A DNA stretch of 64,000 bases, from assembly GCA_014898415.1 (NCBI GenBank), contig RCTD01000009.1:1116001-1180000 (forward strand). The letters are read 5' to 3'. Source of the stretch: Stromatinia cepivora (lineage: Eukaryota > Ascomycota > Leotiomycetes > Helotiales > Sclerotiniaceae). Every line of letters begins with the position of its first letter. Within the stretch, counting starts at the first letter, position 1. This document shows, one piece after another, positions 35,157 through 48,002 of the stretch. The notes beneath the pieces were generated by a model that ran no database searches, had not been told where the DNA came from, and saw only the letters and a program-made list of their open reading frames with translations. A program made the position numbers and the translations under genes.

Positions 35157-38100
35157 ATTTTACTATTTATATAAACTTTTATTTAAATTTTGATATAATA
35201 TCTGAAAAAGGATTTAATCAGATTATAGTTTTTTGTTTTATTAATAATAATATCTCTTTTCTTATTCGATACAAGAATCATTCCTTTAATAATGAAATCA
35301 AAGTATTTATATTTATTGAAACTTTTAAAGTTAAGGAAAAATATAATATTCTTGAATAATGATTCAATTACTTTATGAATATTATTAATCTTATTAAAGA
35401 TTTTATAAATAAAATAAAAGATCGGACTGAAGATCAAAAGTTTTATAAAGCAATTAATTTCTTCAAAATTAATTATTTTGTTAAAAATAATGATATAATT
35501 CAATTTATCAAATAATACTATAATAGAGTCAAAAAAGGTTTTAAAAATCTCGAAAGAATTTGAATAATCGTTTAAGGAAAAACTTTCGTTTGTTTTTAAT
35601 TGAAAAATGTAAATTTAAGTAATACTTCAATAAGAACGGATATAATTTATTATATTTCTTATTTTAACCTTTAAATCCTTATAAAGTTTCTGAATAGATA
35701 TATAATCGAATATTTTATACAAAAAAAAGATAAAGAAATCAAAAAGTATAATTTTATAGATTTCTATATTATATATAAATTCATTATAAAAGTTGATATA
35801 AAGAATAAAAAAGATTAGATATCTTTTCTTTACAATTTTATATAGAATTTTATTTTCAGAATTTATAAATTTATTCTTAATAATCTTAGGTTTTTAAAAG
35901 AATATTATAAAAACGAAAACCCTTTTAAAATTCAACAAAAAGATAAATCTATTCATAAAATAATTGTTATAGAAATTACCCTAATATTCTTTAACGATAA
36001 TAATAATAAAGAGGAATTTAATATTAAAGAACGATTAGAAATAATTACTATATTAAATACCCTTTGTATATACCGATTTCTTTATTTCTAAGCGATTATA
36101 TCAATTTCGGAGTTTATAATTATAAATATCAATAAATAAATAAAAAAAGATTATCATTTTGATTTTTCGAAAAAAGCCCTTTTTTATTTATCTATTTTGA
36201 ATAGATTCATATCTTATCGTTATATAATTGATTATAATACTGAACTTATTTCAAATAATAATAATTCAACCTTCAATAATTTTAAAACGATTTTAAATTC
36301 TTTATAAAAACTGAAAAGTTGTTTTTGTAATTGAGATTATTAATTTGAAAAGGGATAATATTCTTTAATAGATAATAGATATATTATTGATTAAATAAAA
36401 TAGAAAATTGTTATATTATTGGGAAAACAAATTATTGCAGATATTTTATATATATATTATTTATATACTTTAATAAAATTCTTTAACTTAAAATTAAAAT
36501 ATATTTTGATTAAAGAATTACAAAATAGATTAATTATTATTATTAAAAATCGAAAATATATTAATGAAATAAAATTGATAAAGATATTCTATTTTTAATT
36601 CCATTTATATTAATCTTTGATTTTGGAATAATTAAAGCAAATCTTCAGTTTTAATTGATTCAATTTGATAAAGAACTTTTATTCCCTTAATTTTAACAAA
36701 ACTTTCAAAAATAATCTTTTTTTATTAAAATCATTAAATAAAGAATCCTTTAAAAATCAATTTATTTTGTATATCCTTTTATTTCAATATATTTTTAAAC
36801 AAAAAAATAAATTCGATTTACAAAATATTTGCGAAAATATTCTTGTTATTTACAAATAATAATTCCGCAAAAATTTTAAAAAAAATTTATTTCCAAATTA
36901 TTACTTTTCGATCATTCAATTTCTTTTAAAATATAATCCTATATTATAATATATTATTATTTATATTCAAAAAAATAAAGAGTTCTATTTTATATCAATA
37001 TTCTTATTTATATTATATTTTTTTGATTATAATAAAATATTTAATTTTTGTTATTCCTTTTTTAATCTTTTCTATTTAACTTTTAAGGATAAATAAAAAG
37101 AAATTTCAAAAAGAATAATTATTATAATCAATCTTTCTAAACTAAAAAAATCAATTAAAAACTCCTATAAAGAATATCAAATCCTTATTTTTTATAAATT
37201 AAATAATAATAACAATTTAATTCAGAAACTTCTAAAAAAGTATTTTTTTATTTGTCAATTATAATATAATCTTGATTGGACAACAAAAAGGAAAGCTTTC
37301 TAAAAAACCGAACAAAAAAATCAGTTTCGTTAAAAAACCCTAATTAAACCTGAATCCCGAATAATTATAATACAATTAAATACTATTTTGAGATATATTG
37401 ATTCTTCTAGATTTTATAAATCGATTTTGATATTGATTTTCTATCTAATTATAACTTCAAATGAAAAGAATATAAAGAATAATAATTCTTATAAAAACCT
37501 TCAGAGATTTTTTCAAAATCAAATTATCCCTTTTAAATTAAATGAATTTAATAAAGAAAACCTTTATATTCTTTAACTCTTTTTTTTTAATATCAATTTT
37601 GTTTTATAAAATTATCTTTTTATAACCCTTTTAGAATATTTATTTTGGAATTCTAATATTATTAAAAAAATAATAAACAGATTATTCGAAATCAATAATA
37701 ATAAATTCAAATTCTAATATAAACAATAATATAATCTTACAATAATAGATTTAACCATCTAATTTGAAATATTTCAAAACAAAAAAAAACAATAAGGAAA
37801 TCGATCATTATTTATAAACTATAATATATCTTTATAAAAACAAGAAACTCTTTATAACAAGAATCTCAAAGATAATGAATTCTTTAATAAAAAGAATATT
37901 AATAATTGAAAAATTATAAATCTAATTGATAAAGAATCCTTTATTAAAAAATCTTAATCTATACCAAAAAAGTTTATTAGAAAAGAAAAAGAAATTATAA
38001 AACAAAAACCAATTCCAAATTAATTTATAATATTATTTAATCCTTCTAAAATAATCCAGTCTTTAGAATCCCTAATTGGATTTTCTAAAATACAAAATAT

Positions 38101-39058
38101 TATTTCAATCCTTAATATAGATTATAAATCAAATAAAAAACAAATAAATCGTCTTTCAATAAAGAAATCTTTTATAAAATCTAATAATAAAAAAAAGGAT
38201 CATTTCTTTAATATTAAACAAAAACTTATAATATTAAAAATCCCTATTCGTTATTCAAATCATATTCAGGAATCATCAAAAAATCCAATTACAAATATAA
38301 AATCCATTACAAAATATTTGATTAAATATTCAAAAAAAATTAAAGATAGAAAAAATAATAAAAATACTTTTTAGGAATTTAAAACTTCTATCGAATTTGA
38401 TAAAAAAACAATAAATATAGATTTGGATCAATAAGAATTTAAAGTATACTGTTTTTTTAAAACAATTTTAAAAATTGTTCATTATTCTAATTTATTGATC
38501 CTTTAATTGATTTTCTTTAATCTAATTATTTTTTGATTTTTTTGGTTTTTACCTTTTATAACTATCTTAAAACCAAATAGAATATATATTCCGAAAAAAA
38601 AAAAGTACAAAAAAATTGAGATATCGAAATCTAATATATAACTAATTCATAATTATATAATTATATAACTCTTTATAATTATATAATTATATAACTCTTT
38701 ATAATTAAATATAAAAAAAAGCTTTACTCCTCTTTTTTTGAAAGAAATCAATTGTTTTTTTATTAATCTTTTTGTACCCTATTTATACATAATCTAAACT
38801 ATTATTTAAACCTACTAATTTTACTATTTGAAGCCTTTACAATATAATCTGATCAATTCCAATTCCTATTTCCCTTTATAGCGTGCTATCGGGATGTATG
38901 TATCTCGATCTACCTCTTTCATAATATATATAATCACAAAAGGATCGAAAACCTATATAAATTCGAAGAAATTTGATCGTATATATATAAAATCTGTATT
39001 CTATATAATAGATGAACTATTATTATTCAAATAATATAAAAATAATATATTTAAAAAT
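35157..39058 (+). mobile_element. Unidentified repeat X, copy 1
   Basis: Homologous to 54892-57454, with net length drift of only 2 bp over 2.5 kb. Homology begins around ACTATTTATATAAAC. In the frame of homologous residues the plus strand reads as one very long protein (over 900 codons in the comparable part), broken almost only by TAA/TAG/TGA that C-to-T changes can make. Recognisable stretches include CDLDYQFEKG-like and FLNLKSKYISIKEL-like segments, but no known domain was identified. The right end is cut by the copia insertion at 39059. Its composition is extremely AT-rich. Confidence 0.6.
38649..38700. repeat. Two perfect tandem copies of a 26-bp AT unit
   Basis: 38649-38674 and 38675-38700 are identical (starting ATAATTATATAATTATATAA and ending CTCTTT), inside the 3' part of repeat X copy 1. 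Confidence 0.9.
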
Positions 39059-39224
39059 TGTTAAGTTTTGGTGCAGGAAGTAGTAGTATTGTTGACTATG
39101 TAGGTTGAATTAAGGATCTATATTTCTAGTAGGAGTAGAATTGAGGTTATCCTTAAATATGGTTTATACGTCATTGTGATTATGTGATTTCAATTCTAAT
39201 TCTATGATGGCTTCATTTCCAATA
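39059..39224 (-). repeat. 3' LTR of copia copy 1
   Basis: 166 bp; plus-strand ends TGTTAAGTTTTGGTGCAGG and CATTTCCAATA. The purine-rich tract AGGATATCCTCAATAAAGG on the minus strand lies just before it (39225-39245). Confidence 0.92.
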
Positions 39225-40221
39225 TTCCTTTATTGAGGATATCCTATTCGATTTTTCTAGGTTATTAATCCTAACATTTTCTTGAACTTTTCGAAAATAA
39301 TCCTTGTACAGGGCTTTGTTATTCTATTGGCAATTATATTGTATGTATTGATATAATTAATGATGATTTTCTTTTTTTCTGTTAAATCTTTGATGAAATG
39401 ATAATTGATATTTATATATTTGGATTGTTTGTGCAAATATGGGTTCTTAGTTAAAGCTAAAGCATTTTAATTGTTATCAAGTATTTGAATTGTATTTCTG
39501 TTCTTTTCAATATAATTTGATTTGAATAAATTCTTGAGTATTTGTACAATCTATTTTCTTTGTTTGGTGAATATTGTTATTGCAATATATTCTGATTTTA
39601 TATTAAAGATAACTATAGATATTTGTTTTTTGTTAATCTATAATATAAGGTTTCCATAGAATATTACAATTTTTTCTGAAATATTTTTCTGATTATATTT
39701 GTTATTAGTCTAATCTGTATTTGTATATATTTTTATTGTATTATCAAGTATATTATATTCCTTATAAATATCAGATTGTACTTTTTTTGATCTGAATTAT
39801 AGTTTTTGTTTGATTATTGATTATAGATATTGTATCAGATTTTTTTAAAGTTATAATATAATATTTTGTTGATTTTGCTATAAATTGTGAAAGTCTTTTA
39901 ATTAAGAATACTATATCTAATCGAATATATATTATTAGATGAATCATATTTCTTATTTGTTATTGATATTCGTTTATATCTATTAGTTCATTATTATCGA
40001 TTATTGATCAGAGATGAGTATAATCCATTATTGGTAGTTTCTTGGTTTGGTGTTGTTTATATATAATATTGTATTTGGTTAGTATAGTATTGAGATATTC
40101 TTTTTGGTCTATAATTAATATATATGTTTTTCTATTGTGAATAATTCTAATATTTAGGATTTTATTAATCTTTTTTAGATTTTTGATATTAAAATAAATT
40201 AATAGCTTTTTATCGAATTAA

Positions 40222-40620
40222 GTGATTTGTAATGATATATACAATGCAATAACGATATTATCGACATATACCAGTAATATTATATTACAGTTTTTAGATA
40301 TATACAAATATAGGTCTACCAAACTTTATACAAAGTCTATACCTAAAAGTTCTTTCTTTAATAGTAAACTCCAATCCCTTCTAGTTTGTTTCAAACTATA
40401 TAGATTTCGTAGGGTTCGTAATATATATTCCTTTTCGATTTTGATATCTTGAGATGGTTCGAAATAGATCTTTTTTTTTAAGTATGATTCAATAAAGGTG
40501 TTTTTGATATCGAAATATAAATATTCCAAATTTCCCTTTGCAATAATAATTAGGAATAATTTGAATATATTTAGCCTTATTGTTAATACAAACATTTCAT
40601 TATAATCTTTTTCTAGTATT
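40222..40620 (-). pseudogene. Copia reverse transcriptase remnant (copy 1)
   Basis: Minus-strand reading contains FDIKNTFIESYLKKKIYFEP and LRNLYSLKQTRRDW, the copia RT finger/palm landmarks. The following catalytic motif reads YVDN at about 40250, where functional copia RT has YVDD. A single G-to-A change on the coding strand explains the loss. Confidence 0.85.
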
Positions 40621-41952
40621 TAATTGAACCCTCGAATTACTAATTTTGTTTTGAATTGTTCTATTTTGTTATCCTTGGTTTTAATTGTAAATACTCATTT
40701 CGTCGAAATTAGATTACTTTTTTTAGGGAGTATATATTCTTCTTAAATATTATTTTGAATCAAAGATATGATTTCCTTTTGGATAACTTTCTTTCATTTT
40801 TCAGAATATTTTCGATCCGATATTGCTTTCTTATAAGTTCTTGGTATTTTAATTCCCAGAACTTTTTCAATCAGATATACTACATTTTCTGTATTATCTG
40901 TATTTATCAATGAAGTTATAAAATCTGAAATGATTTTGTTTTTGATATAAGGGTTCATTTTGTAAATAATTGGGATTGTAATTATGGTATATTCTATACT
41001 TTTTTGAATTTTGGCTTGTATAGATATTGCAATCAATACCTTTATAATCTTGTTTTCCCGTTTTTCTTTAGGATTTTGTTTTATATCTTTTTTTTGTTTT
41101 TGTATTAGATATTTTGGGGGTTTGTTTTTAAGATTCATTATATCTTTTTATTTGATTTCAAATAATTATGGATTTATTTTATTTTCTGATTCTATTAAAA
41201 TAAATTTATCAGCAAAATTTAAAATGGTTTTAAATTTTGCTTCCGGTATAGATTCAGGGTCTGTAGAAGTTGATTTTTAAGTTGGAATTTCTGGAATAAT
41301 GGATTCGATATCTAAAATATCTTTGGAAGAAGATTTTTGATTTATCTTTTGGATATTGTTATTTTTATCTTTATTGTATATTGATATTGATGTATTTAAT
41401 TTATTTGGTTTCAATTCGACAATTGAAATATTTAGTATAATTACTGAATTCGGTATAATATCTGTTAAAAAGAATATTTAGAATGAAGGTAATATAGGTA
41501 TTGTATTTGGTATTGAGGATAGAGAAAATGCTTTGTTTATTGTTGATCTATTATGAGATTTTCGATTTGGTTTTACATTCTTTGTTTTTTATAGGCCTGA
41601 TTTACAATTTCTTAATTTAAGATCCAAATCTCTTTTTCGATAAGATTTATCTATAATTACTTTATTTGATCGAAATGTATAATTTAGCTTTGGAGAATAT
41701 ACTTTGATATATTTGTTTGTAATTTTTGAATATCCTAAGAATATATCGACTTTCGAAATGTTCTACAATTTGTTATATCTTTGTCTTTTCGGAATAATCT
41801 TAGGATTGATATAAATATAATATTTGCTCTTTTAGATTTTACATATCTTTATATTTGGTATTATATTTGTAAAAGTTTCTATAAAGAATCGATTTATTCT
41901 ATTCATATTAGAACCAATATTAATACAATTCTTGATATAAGTATTGTGTTTT

Positions 41953-42272
41953 TGTTACGGGAGCTGCCTCTAGGGTCACGTGGAAGTGGTTAAAGATTTT
42001 TCGAGATAGTTTAGACTAGACTTTAAATAGAAATTCAATAAGGTTAATAATTGATTATAATTTTTGTAATTATAATAATAAAACTAATAATTATTTTTGA
42101 GTATGAAATTTTACATTATAATGAAATTTATTCTTTTATATAAACCTTTGTTTTCTATTATCCCATCATTCCTATTATATCCCATTAAATAAAAGCAATG
42201 GAATTCAGTAGGAATCTCTAATTTCGTGATTTTTTGATCATATAACTCGATATATTAGATATTATTGTAATA
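41953..42272 (-). repeat. 3' LTR of the chromovirus
   Basis: 320 bp, TGTTACGGGAGC... to ...TTATTGTAATA. It has the same length as its partner, and differences are mainly C/T and G/A. Confidence 0.92.
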
Positions 42273-42284
42273 CTATCCCCTTCC

Positions 42285-42434
42285 TGTCACGAGATACACG
42301 TGATCGCGTCCGATCGGGCTAGTACAATACTAAGCTCCGAGTCGATCATATATATAGCTTTGTAATACACTCTCTTTAACTCTATAACTTTTAATTCTAA
42401 GATTGATCTTTAAACACTCATTGAATTCGTCACA
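42285..42434 (+). repeat. 5' LTR of gag-only element copy 2
   Basis: 150 bp, TGTCACGAGATACACGTGAT to TTCGTCACA, the intact TG/CA ends of the family. Confidence 0.92.
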
Positions 42435-43810
42435 TTATTAAAAACTTTTCCAAATAAGAAATAAAATAATATCTATACATATTCATACACATTCTGTTTA
42501 CTTTTATCTAAATATATCGTTCATACTCTTTCACTTGTATATAAATCTTCTTGATATTATTCAAAAGTATTATCTTTTTTCTTACCCTTAATTTCTAAGC
42601 TATAAATTACGATTCGATAAACCTTACAATTGCAGAACTTCATAGCGAAATGATTCGTTAATAGGATGAAATCTTGTTCTTATACTTTTTGATTTTCGAA
42701 TACACTTTTACTACTTATACTCCTTCTCGTCCAAAACCCTTTCTCCCTGATTCTGAAAAGTTCAATAATAGTTTTCAAAAATTCGATACCTAGTTTCCTT
42801 CGATTCGAACGAAATTATAAATAGATAACATTACAATTAACAATTCTACAACTCAATTTTACTATATTTATTTCAATCTCGAATCTTATATATAAATTAT
42901 AATACTACTTCAATTTTCTTTTCTTAATCAAAACATTCCTTTAAATTATATAACGATCCTGAATCAATTCATATATATTTATAACAATCCGAATAAAGTT
43001 CAAAAAGCTGAAAACAAATTATTCATTTTCAAATAAGGAACCGATTTTTTACATACTTATATTACAAAATTCGAAAGGACCCTTTATAAAGCCAAAAATC
43101 AGAATTGACTCGATTCGAATAAAATCTCAATCTTTCGCAATAAATTCAATATTACTTTTAGAAATCATTTTTCTTAATAGTTTTCTTTTCCCTACTTTTA
43201 TCCCGATTTTATTCAGATTATATAATAATTAGTTACTCGTATAGTAAATAGATTCCCTATATTATTTCACTCTAATAAGTTTAGAACTTTATATATATTA
43301 TAGAATCCATCCCACTCTTAGAATCACGATCCAATGGATATTAACAATCTTAATATTATTAATACCTTTAGCCCTTTTAATACTTAATCGAACAAACTCA
43401 ATCATACTTTGATTCTACTTTATATACAAATACTCGAGTTTTCCCCTTTTGAAAGAACTTTTTTGCACAAGTAAAATAAATATATACAATATAGAAGTAA
43501 TTCTTATTGAATACAAATCTGTCTATTAAACCTGTATTAAAGAGTCCGAGATCGATAAAAGCCTGTTCCGGCTATTACACTGATTATTGAACCCGAAAAC
43601 AACGATAATGAAGATCTAGAAGAGATAATCAATGGCCGATATTTTGAAGATTGCTTAGAGAAGGTATATAATATAATGAATACATATTCATTAATTATAA
43701 TACAATCTGTATATCAAGAATTTTTATCAAAAGAAGATTAATAATCATTTTATATTTAAATCATTCATTTAAAGTAAATTCAAAGTGAACTCTTCAGAAG
43801 GGGAGAGTAG

Positions 43811-43960
43811 TATTACAAGATACACATGATCGTGTCCGATCGGGCTAGTACAATACTAAGCTCCAAGCCGATCATATATATAGCTTTGTAGCACACTCTC
43901 TTTAGCTCTATAGCTTTTAATTCTAAGGTTGATCTCTAAACGCTCGTTGGGTTCGTCACA
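43811..43960 (+). repeat. 3' LTR of gag-only element copy 2
   Basis: 150 bp, starts TATTACAAGATAC (from TGTCACGAGATAC) and ends GGGTTCGTCACA. Confidence 0.92.
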
Positions 43961-44356
43961 CTTCCTAACTTAACGTTTATCCCAAATATTTATAAAATGA
44001 ATTTCCCCCATTTGATTAATTCCATAATACCTTCCTTTCTGTTTGTTTATAATATTCATTATTCGGTTTTCAAAATCTATTACTAATTATAAAAATATTT
44101 ATTTTTATTCTAAAAACAAAAGTGTCATTATGTTTTATAAGTGTAATCGCTATTTGGAGAAGAATTTTGAATATCGGGTGTTTCCAAATACTGTATATTA
44201 TAATGAATATATAAAAAGTATGAATAATGATTATTGTAATATATATAGTCACTCTGTGGGCGATTGATTTTATATTAATTTTGAGAAAGAGTATCTTGAA
44301 TTTGAGAAGGAGAAGGTTGCAAATGTTATAATTGAAGCAATTGTTCAACTGGCTCG

Positions 44357-44506
44357 TGTGACGAACCCAACGAGCGTTTAGAGATCAACCTTAGAATTAA
44401 AAGCTATAGAGTTAAAGAAAGTATGCTACAAAGCTATATATATAATCGGCTCGGAATTTAATATTGTACTAACCTGATCGTATGTGATCATATGTATCTT
44501 GTGATA
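44357..44506 (-). repeat. 3' LTR of gag-only element copy 3
   Basis: 150 bp, TGTGACGAACCCAACGAGCG to ATGTATCTTGTGATA. Confidence 0.92.
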
Positions 44507-45208
44507 CTATTCCCCCCTTCTGAAAAGTTCGTTTCGAATTCATTTTAAATGAATAATTTAAGTACAAAATGATTATTAATCTTCTTTTGATAAAAATTCC
44601 TGATGTACAAATTGTATTATAGTTAATGAATACATATCTATTATATTATATGCTTTTTTCAAGCGATCTTCAAAATATCGATTATTGATCATCTTTTCTA
44701 GATCCTTATCATTGTCGCTTTCGGGCTCAGTAGTCAATGTAATAGCCGGAACAGGCTTTTATCGATCTCAGACTCCTTGATGCAGGTCTAGTGGACAGAT
44801 TCGTATCCAATGAAAATTATTTTTATATTATACATATTTATTTTGTTTATATAAAAAAGTTCTTTTAAAAGGGGAAAATTCAGGCGCTTGTATACAAAGT
44901 AGAATCAAGATACGATCAGATTTATCCAATTAAGTATCAAAAGGATTAAAAGTATCAATGATATTAAGGTTGCTAACGTTTATTGGATTGTAATTCTAAG
45001 AATGGGATGGATTCTGTAATATATATAAAGCTCTAGATTCACTAGAGTAGAATAATATAGGGAATCCATTCGCTGTATGAGTAGTTAGTTGTTGTATAAT
45101 CTGAACAAAATCGGGATAAAAGTGGGGAAGAGAAAGCTGTTGAAAAAAATGATTTTTAAAAGTAACATTGAGTCTATTGCGAAAGGTTGAGATTTTATTC
45201 GAATCGGG

Positions 45209-45484
45209 TCAATTCTGATCTTTGGCTTTGTAAAGGATCCTTTCGAATTTTGCAATATAGGTATGTAGAGAATCGGTTCTTTGTTTGAAAGTGAATAGCT
45301 TATCTTTGATTTCTTGAACTTTATTCGGATTGTTGTAAATGTATATGAGTTGATTTAGGATCGTTGTATGATTTAAGGGAATGTTTTGATCAAAAGAAGA
45401 AAGTTGAGGTAGTATTATAGTTTGTATGTAAGATTCGAGATTGAGATAAATATAGTAAAATTGAGCTGTAGAATTGTCGATCAC
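45209..45484 (-). pseudogene. Retrotransposon gag fragment (gag-only element copy 3)
   Basis: Open for 91 codons, and readable further on both sides through RIP-type stops. Landmarks are NSTAQFYYIYLNLES, then NNPNKVQEIKDKLFTFKQ, then SLHTYIAKFERILYKA. This is the pattern of Ty3/gypsy-type retrotransposon gag (capsid) domains. The same frame continues towards the 3' LTR with an acidic stretch (TTEPESDNDKDLE), so the whole internal region codes for one protein. No zinc knuckle, protease or polymerase is seen. Confidence 0.75.
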
Positions 45485-45882
45485 AATGTTGTCTATTTGT
45501 AGTTTTGCTTGAATCGAAGGAAGCTAGGTATCGAACTTTTGAGAGTTACTATTGAACTTTTCAGGATCAGAGAGAGAGAGTTTCGAACAAGAAGGAGTAT
45601 AAGTAGTAGAAGTGTATTCGAGAATCAGGGAGTGTAGAAACGAGATTTCATTCTGTTAATGAATCATTTCGTTACGAAGTTCTGCAATTGTGAGGTTTAT
45701 CGAATTGTAATTTATAGTTTAGAAATTAAGGGTAAAAAAAAAGATAACATTTTTGAATAATATCAAGAAAATTTATGTGCAAGTGAGTGAGTATAAATGT
45801 ATACCTAGAATAGGAGTGTATGGAATGTATATGAGTATGAGTGTATATTATTCTATTTCTTATCTGGAAGAGCTTTTAATAA

Positions 45883-46032
45883 TGTGACGAATCCAACGAG
45901 CGTTTAGAGATCAATTTTAGAATTAAAAGTTACAGAGTTAAAGAGAGTGTGCTATGAAGCTATATATATGATCGGCTCGGAGCTTAGTACTGTACTAGTC
46001 CGATCGTACGCGATCACGTGTATCTCGTGACA
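45883..46032 (-). repeat. 5' LTR of gag-only element copy 3
   Basis: 150 bp, TGTGACGAATCCAACGAGCG to GTATCTCGTGACA. The internal sequence after it on the minus strand starts TTATTAAAAGCTCTTCC, which does not begin with the TGG of a usual tRNA primer site. Confidence 0.92.
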
Positions 46033-46287
46033 GCTCGTCTGTAAAGGCAAAAGTGCGTTTTATGGGAAAAGGCTAGCAAAATACTTCAATATAACCTTCG
46101 TATTATTGAAATTCTTGAAGAATTTGAGATTGAGGAACAGCGATTGGAAAATAAATATATTGAAAAGGAAAAGAAGTTGATGTTTATTTCTGTTATTAAC
46201 CCTAACAACGATTCTTTTATTTTCGATTCTTTTTCTTTGAACCCTTCAATCCTAATTTCAATGGATTCTTTTTTCTTTTAGGTAAAT

Positions 46288-46455
46288 CCGGATATTGTTG
46301 GTGGAATGCCTTCAACTTTTTAAGGCAATTGAGGTTTGTTTTTGGTTTCTATGAATTTTTGATATATGGATAATCTAACCATTTGATTAAATATTTGATT
46401 ATATTTCTGATGTATTTATAATCTAGTATTGTTTCGATATTATATATGGCGTTTG
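46288..46455 (-). pseudogene. Chromodomain at the C-terminus of gypsy integrase
   Basis: Minus-strand reading IYNIETILDYKYIRNIIKYL, then IKWLDYP and, after a stop, KPKTNLNC. This matches a chromodomain (Y-x-V-E-x-I-L ... Y-L-V-K-W-x-G-Y/Y-P ... W-E-P). The Trp that closes the aromatic cage is TAG, a G-to-A change on the coding strand. Chromodomains direct such elements to methylated heterochromatin in other fungi. Confidence 0.82.
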
Positions 46456-48002
46456 GGTTGATTGGTTCGATTTCTGTTAATGGCGTATTCGGCGTTTTTG
46501 GTGGTGTTAATTCAAACAAGGATATATGAAATATGGGGTGGATATTTATTATATCTGGTAGTTTTAATCGATAATTGATGGTTCCTATTACTTTATCAAT
46601 TTTGAATGGTTTTAGTTTCTTGTAATTGAGTTTATTACTTGATCTTTTGGTTTCGATGTTTTATTATAGCAAATAGCTTTATTTTCCTTTTTAAACGTAG
46701 ATTCTATACTACATTTCGTATTATAGTAGGCTGTTATTCTGGATGATATAAATCTTAGATCAAGAGTAAGTTGTTTTTATAAATCTTTTAATTTTCCGAT
46801 TTGTATTATTGCTGATTCGGTATTAATTTCTTACGGTATTAGTATTTGGTATACTTTAGGATTAAACTCAAAATTAACGTGTACTAGTGTAATCTTTATA
46901 GTTTCCGTTTCCGATGTATTATATACGAATTGTGTTATAAATAATAGTTTTATTTAGTTGTTCTGTTGGTAATTTATATAGTATCTAAGATATACTTCCA
47001 TTATCTAATTGGTCTTTTCTGTTTGACCATTTGTTTATAGGTGGAAGGCTGTTGATAGTTTTCTTTTAATACCCATTAATGCTAATAAGGTAGTTCAGAA
47101 TTTCGAGATAAAGAGTTTGTCTTTATCCGAGATTATCTTGTCTGGTACTCTATATATACTTACTATAACCCTAAAAAATATATATACTAATTGTTCAACA
47201 ATCTATGTTTCTTTGAATAATATTATATATACAAACTTTGTTAATTTATCTATTATATTGAATATAGTGTTGTATTTAATTTCTATAGTAGGGTTTTTCG
47301 AAAATGATAGTTTGATTACAAAGTCCTATGTAATGGATTTTCATGGTTGAGAAGATATGTTTGGTGTTTGGAATTGATTATACAGAGTATATCTAGAGGA
47401 TTTATTCTGTATGTAAATATTACAATTTCTAACAACTTTTTCAATTATCGTTTTTATTTGTAGGAAATAACTGATTTTCTATATTCTTGTAAATATTCTT
47501 ATAATTCTTTGATATCTGTATATAGGCAATTTATATTGTTCTGTTACAAATTCCTTGGTTATTCGATTAAAAACATATATTTTTCTATAGAAATAGATTG
47601 TATCGTTTTCTATTGTGAATTTTGGTTTTGTTGTTTTGAGTATGTGTATTGTTATAGCATCGTTTTTGTAATACAATTGGATCTTTTTTTTAGGTGATTG
47701 TTTTCCAATGTATATATGGCTATAAGCTGTAATACGTTGTAAATCAATGATTCGTTTTTTTATTTGAATATAGTGTATAATTCATACGATTTGTTTTCCT
47801 GATATTCTGGTTTTCGGTTGAGAGTATCGGTTTTAGTGTTTTCTGATTTTTTGATATATGAAATCTTAAAATTGTAATTGATTATGATTTCCGACCATTT
47901 GATCTATCATCTATTTAATTGCTTCGTTGTAATAAAGTAAACCAAGTTTTTGTGATCTATATATACCTGTATTGTATATTTTGATCCTTCCAAATAAATT
48001 CG

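Larger units (their letters stand above)
42285..43960 (+). mobile_element. Gag-only LTR element, copy 2
   Basis: 1676 bp, plus orientation, with the duplication CTTCC (42280-42284 and 43961-43965). LTRs are 42285-42434 and 43811-43960. The polypurine tract CAGAAGGGGAGAGTAG precedes the 3' LTR. It is inserted only 12 bp from the inner edge of the chromovirus 3' LTR, at that element's own polypurine tract. The gag frame is decayed. Confidence 0.92.
44357..46032 (-). mobile_element. Gag-only LTR element, copy 3
   Basis: 1676 bp, minus orientation, perfect duplication GCTCG (44352-44356 and 46033-46037). LTRs are 44357-44506 and 45883-46032. A purine tract (AGAAGGGGGGAATAG on the minus strand) adjoins the 3' LTR at 44507-44521. 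This is the least mutated copy: a gag stretch of 91 codons is still open. It lies inside the antisense accessory ORF of the chromovirus. Confidence 0.93.
44121..46323 (+). pseudogene. Antisense accessory ORF of the chromovirus (Cys-rich plus coiled coil), split by an insertion
   Basis: Plus strand, opposite to pol, between the 3' end of pol and the 3' LTR. Segments 44121-44351 and 46038-46323 form one continuous frame when gag-only copy 3 and one TSD are removed. It is interrupted only by TGA at 44265, TAA at 46042 and one TAG near 46279, each derivable from CGA, CAA and CAG by C-to-T. The N-terminal part has a Cys-type spacing partly changed to Tyr (MFYKCNRYLEKNFEYRVF, then DYC). The C-terminal part is a charged coiled coil (EILEEFEIEEQRLENKYIEK) ending GGMPSTF. 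The last about 107 bp overlap the pol 3' end (46217) tail to tail. Function unknown. Confidence 0.6.

Noticed and set aside
35183..35503. Minus-strand frame MNYIIIFNKII and its counterpart at 54892-55233
   Set aside because: Hydrophobic Ile/Asn/Phe-rich shadow of AT-rich DNA. The plus strand of the same region shows the C-to-T stop pattern expected of the true coding strand.
44070..44348. Minus-strand 92-codon frame inside the chromovirus 3' region
   Set aside because: Antisense to the better supported accessory ORF, with low-complexity Ile/Asn composition and no motif.
47117..47350. Plus-strand frame in the chromovirus integrase region
   Set aside because: Shadow of the minus-strand integrase; no similarity to a protein in this direction.
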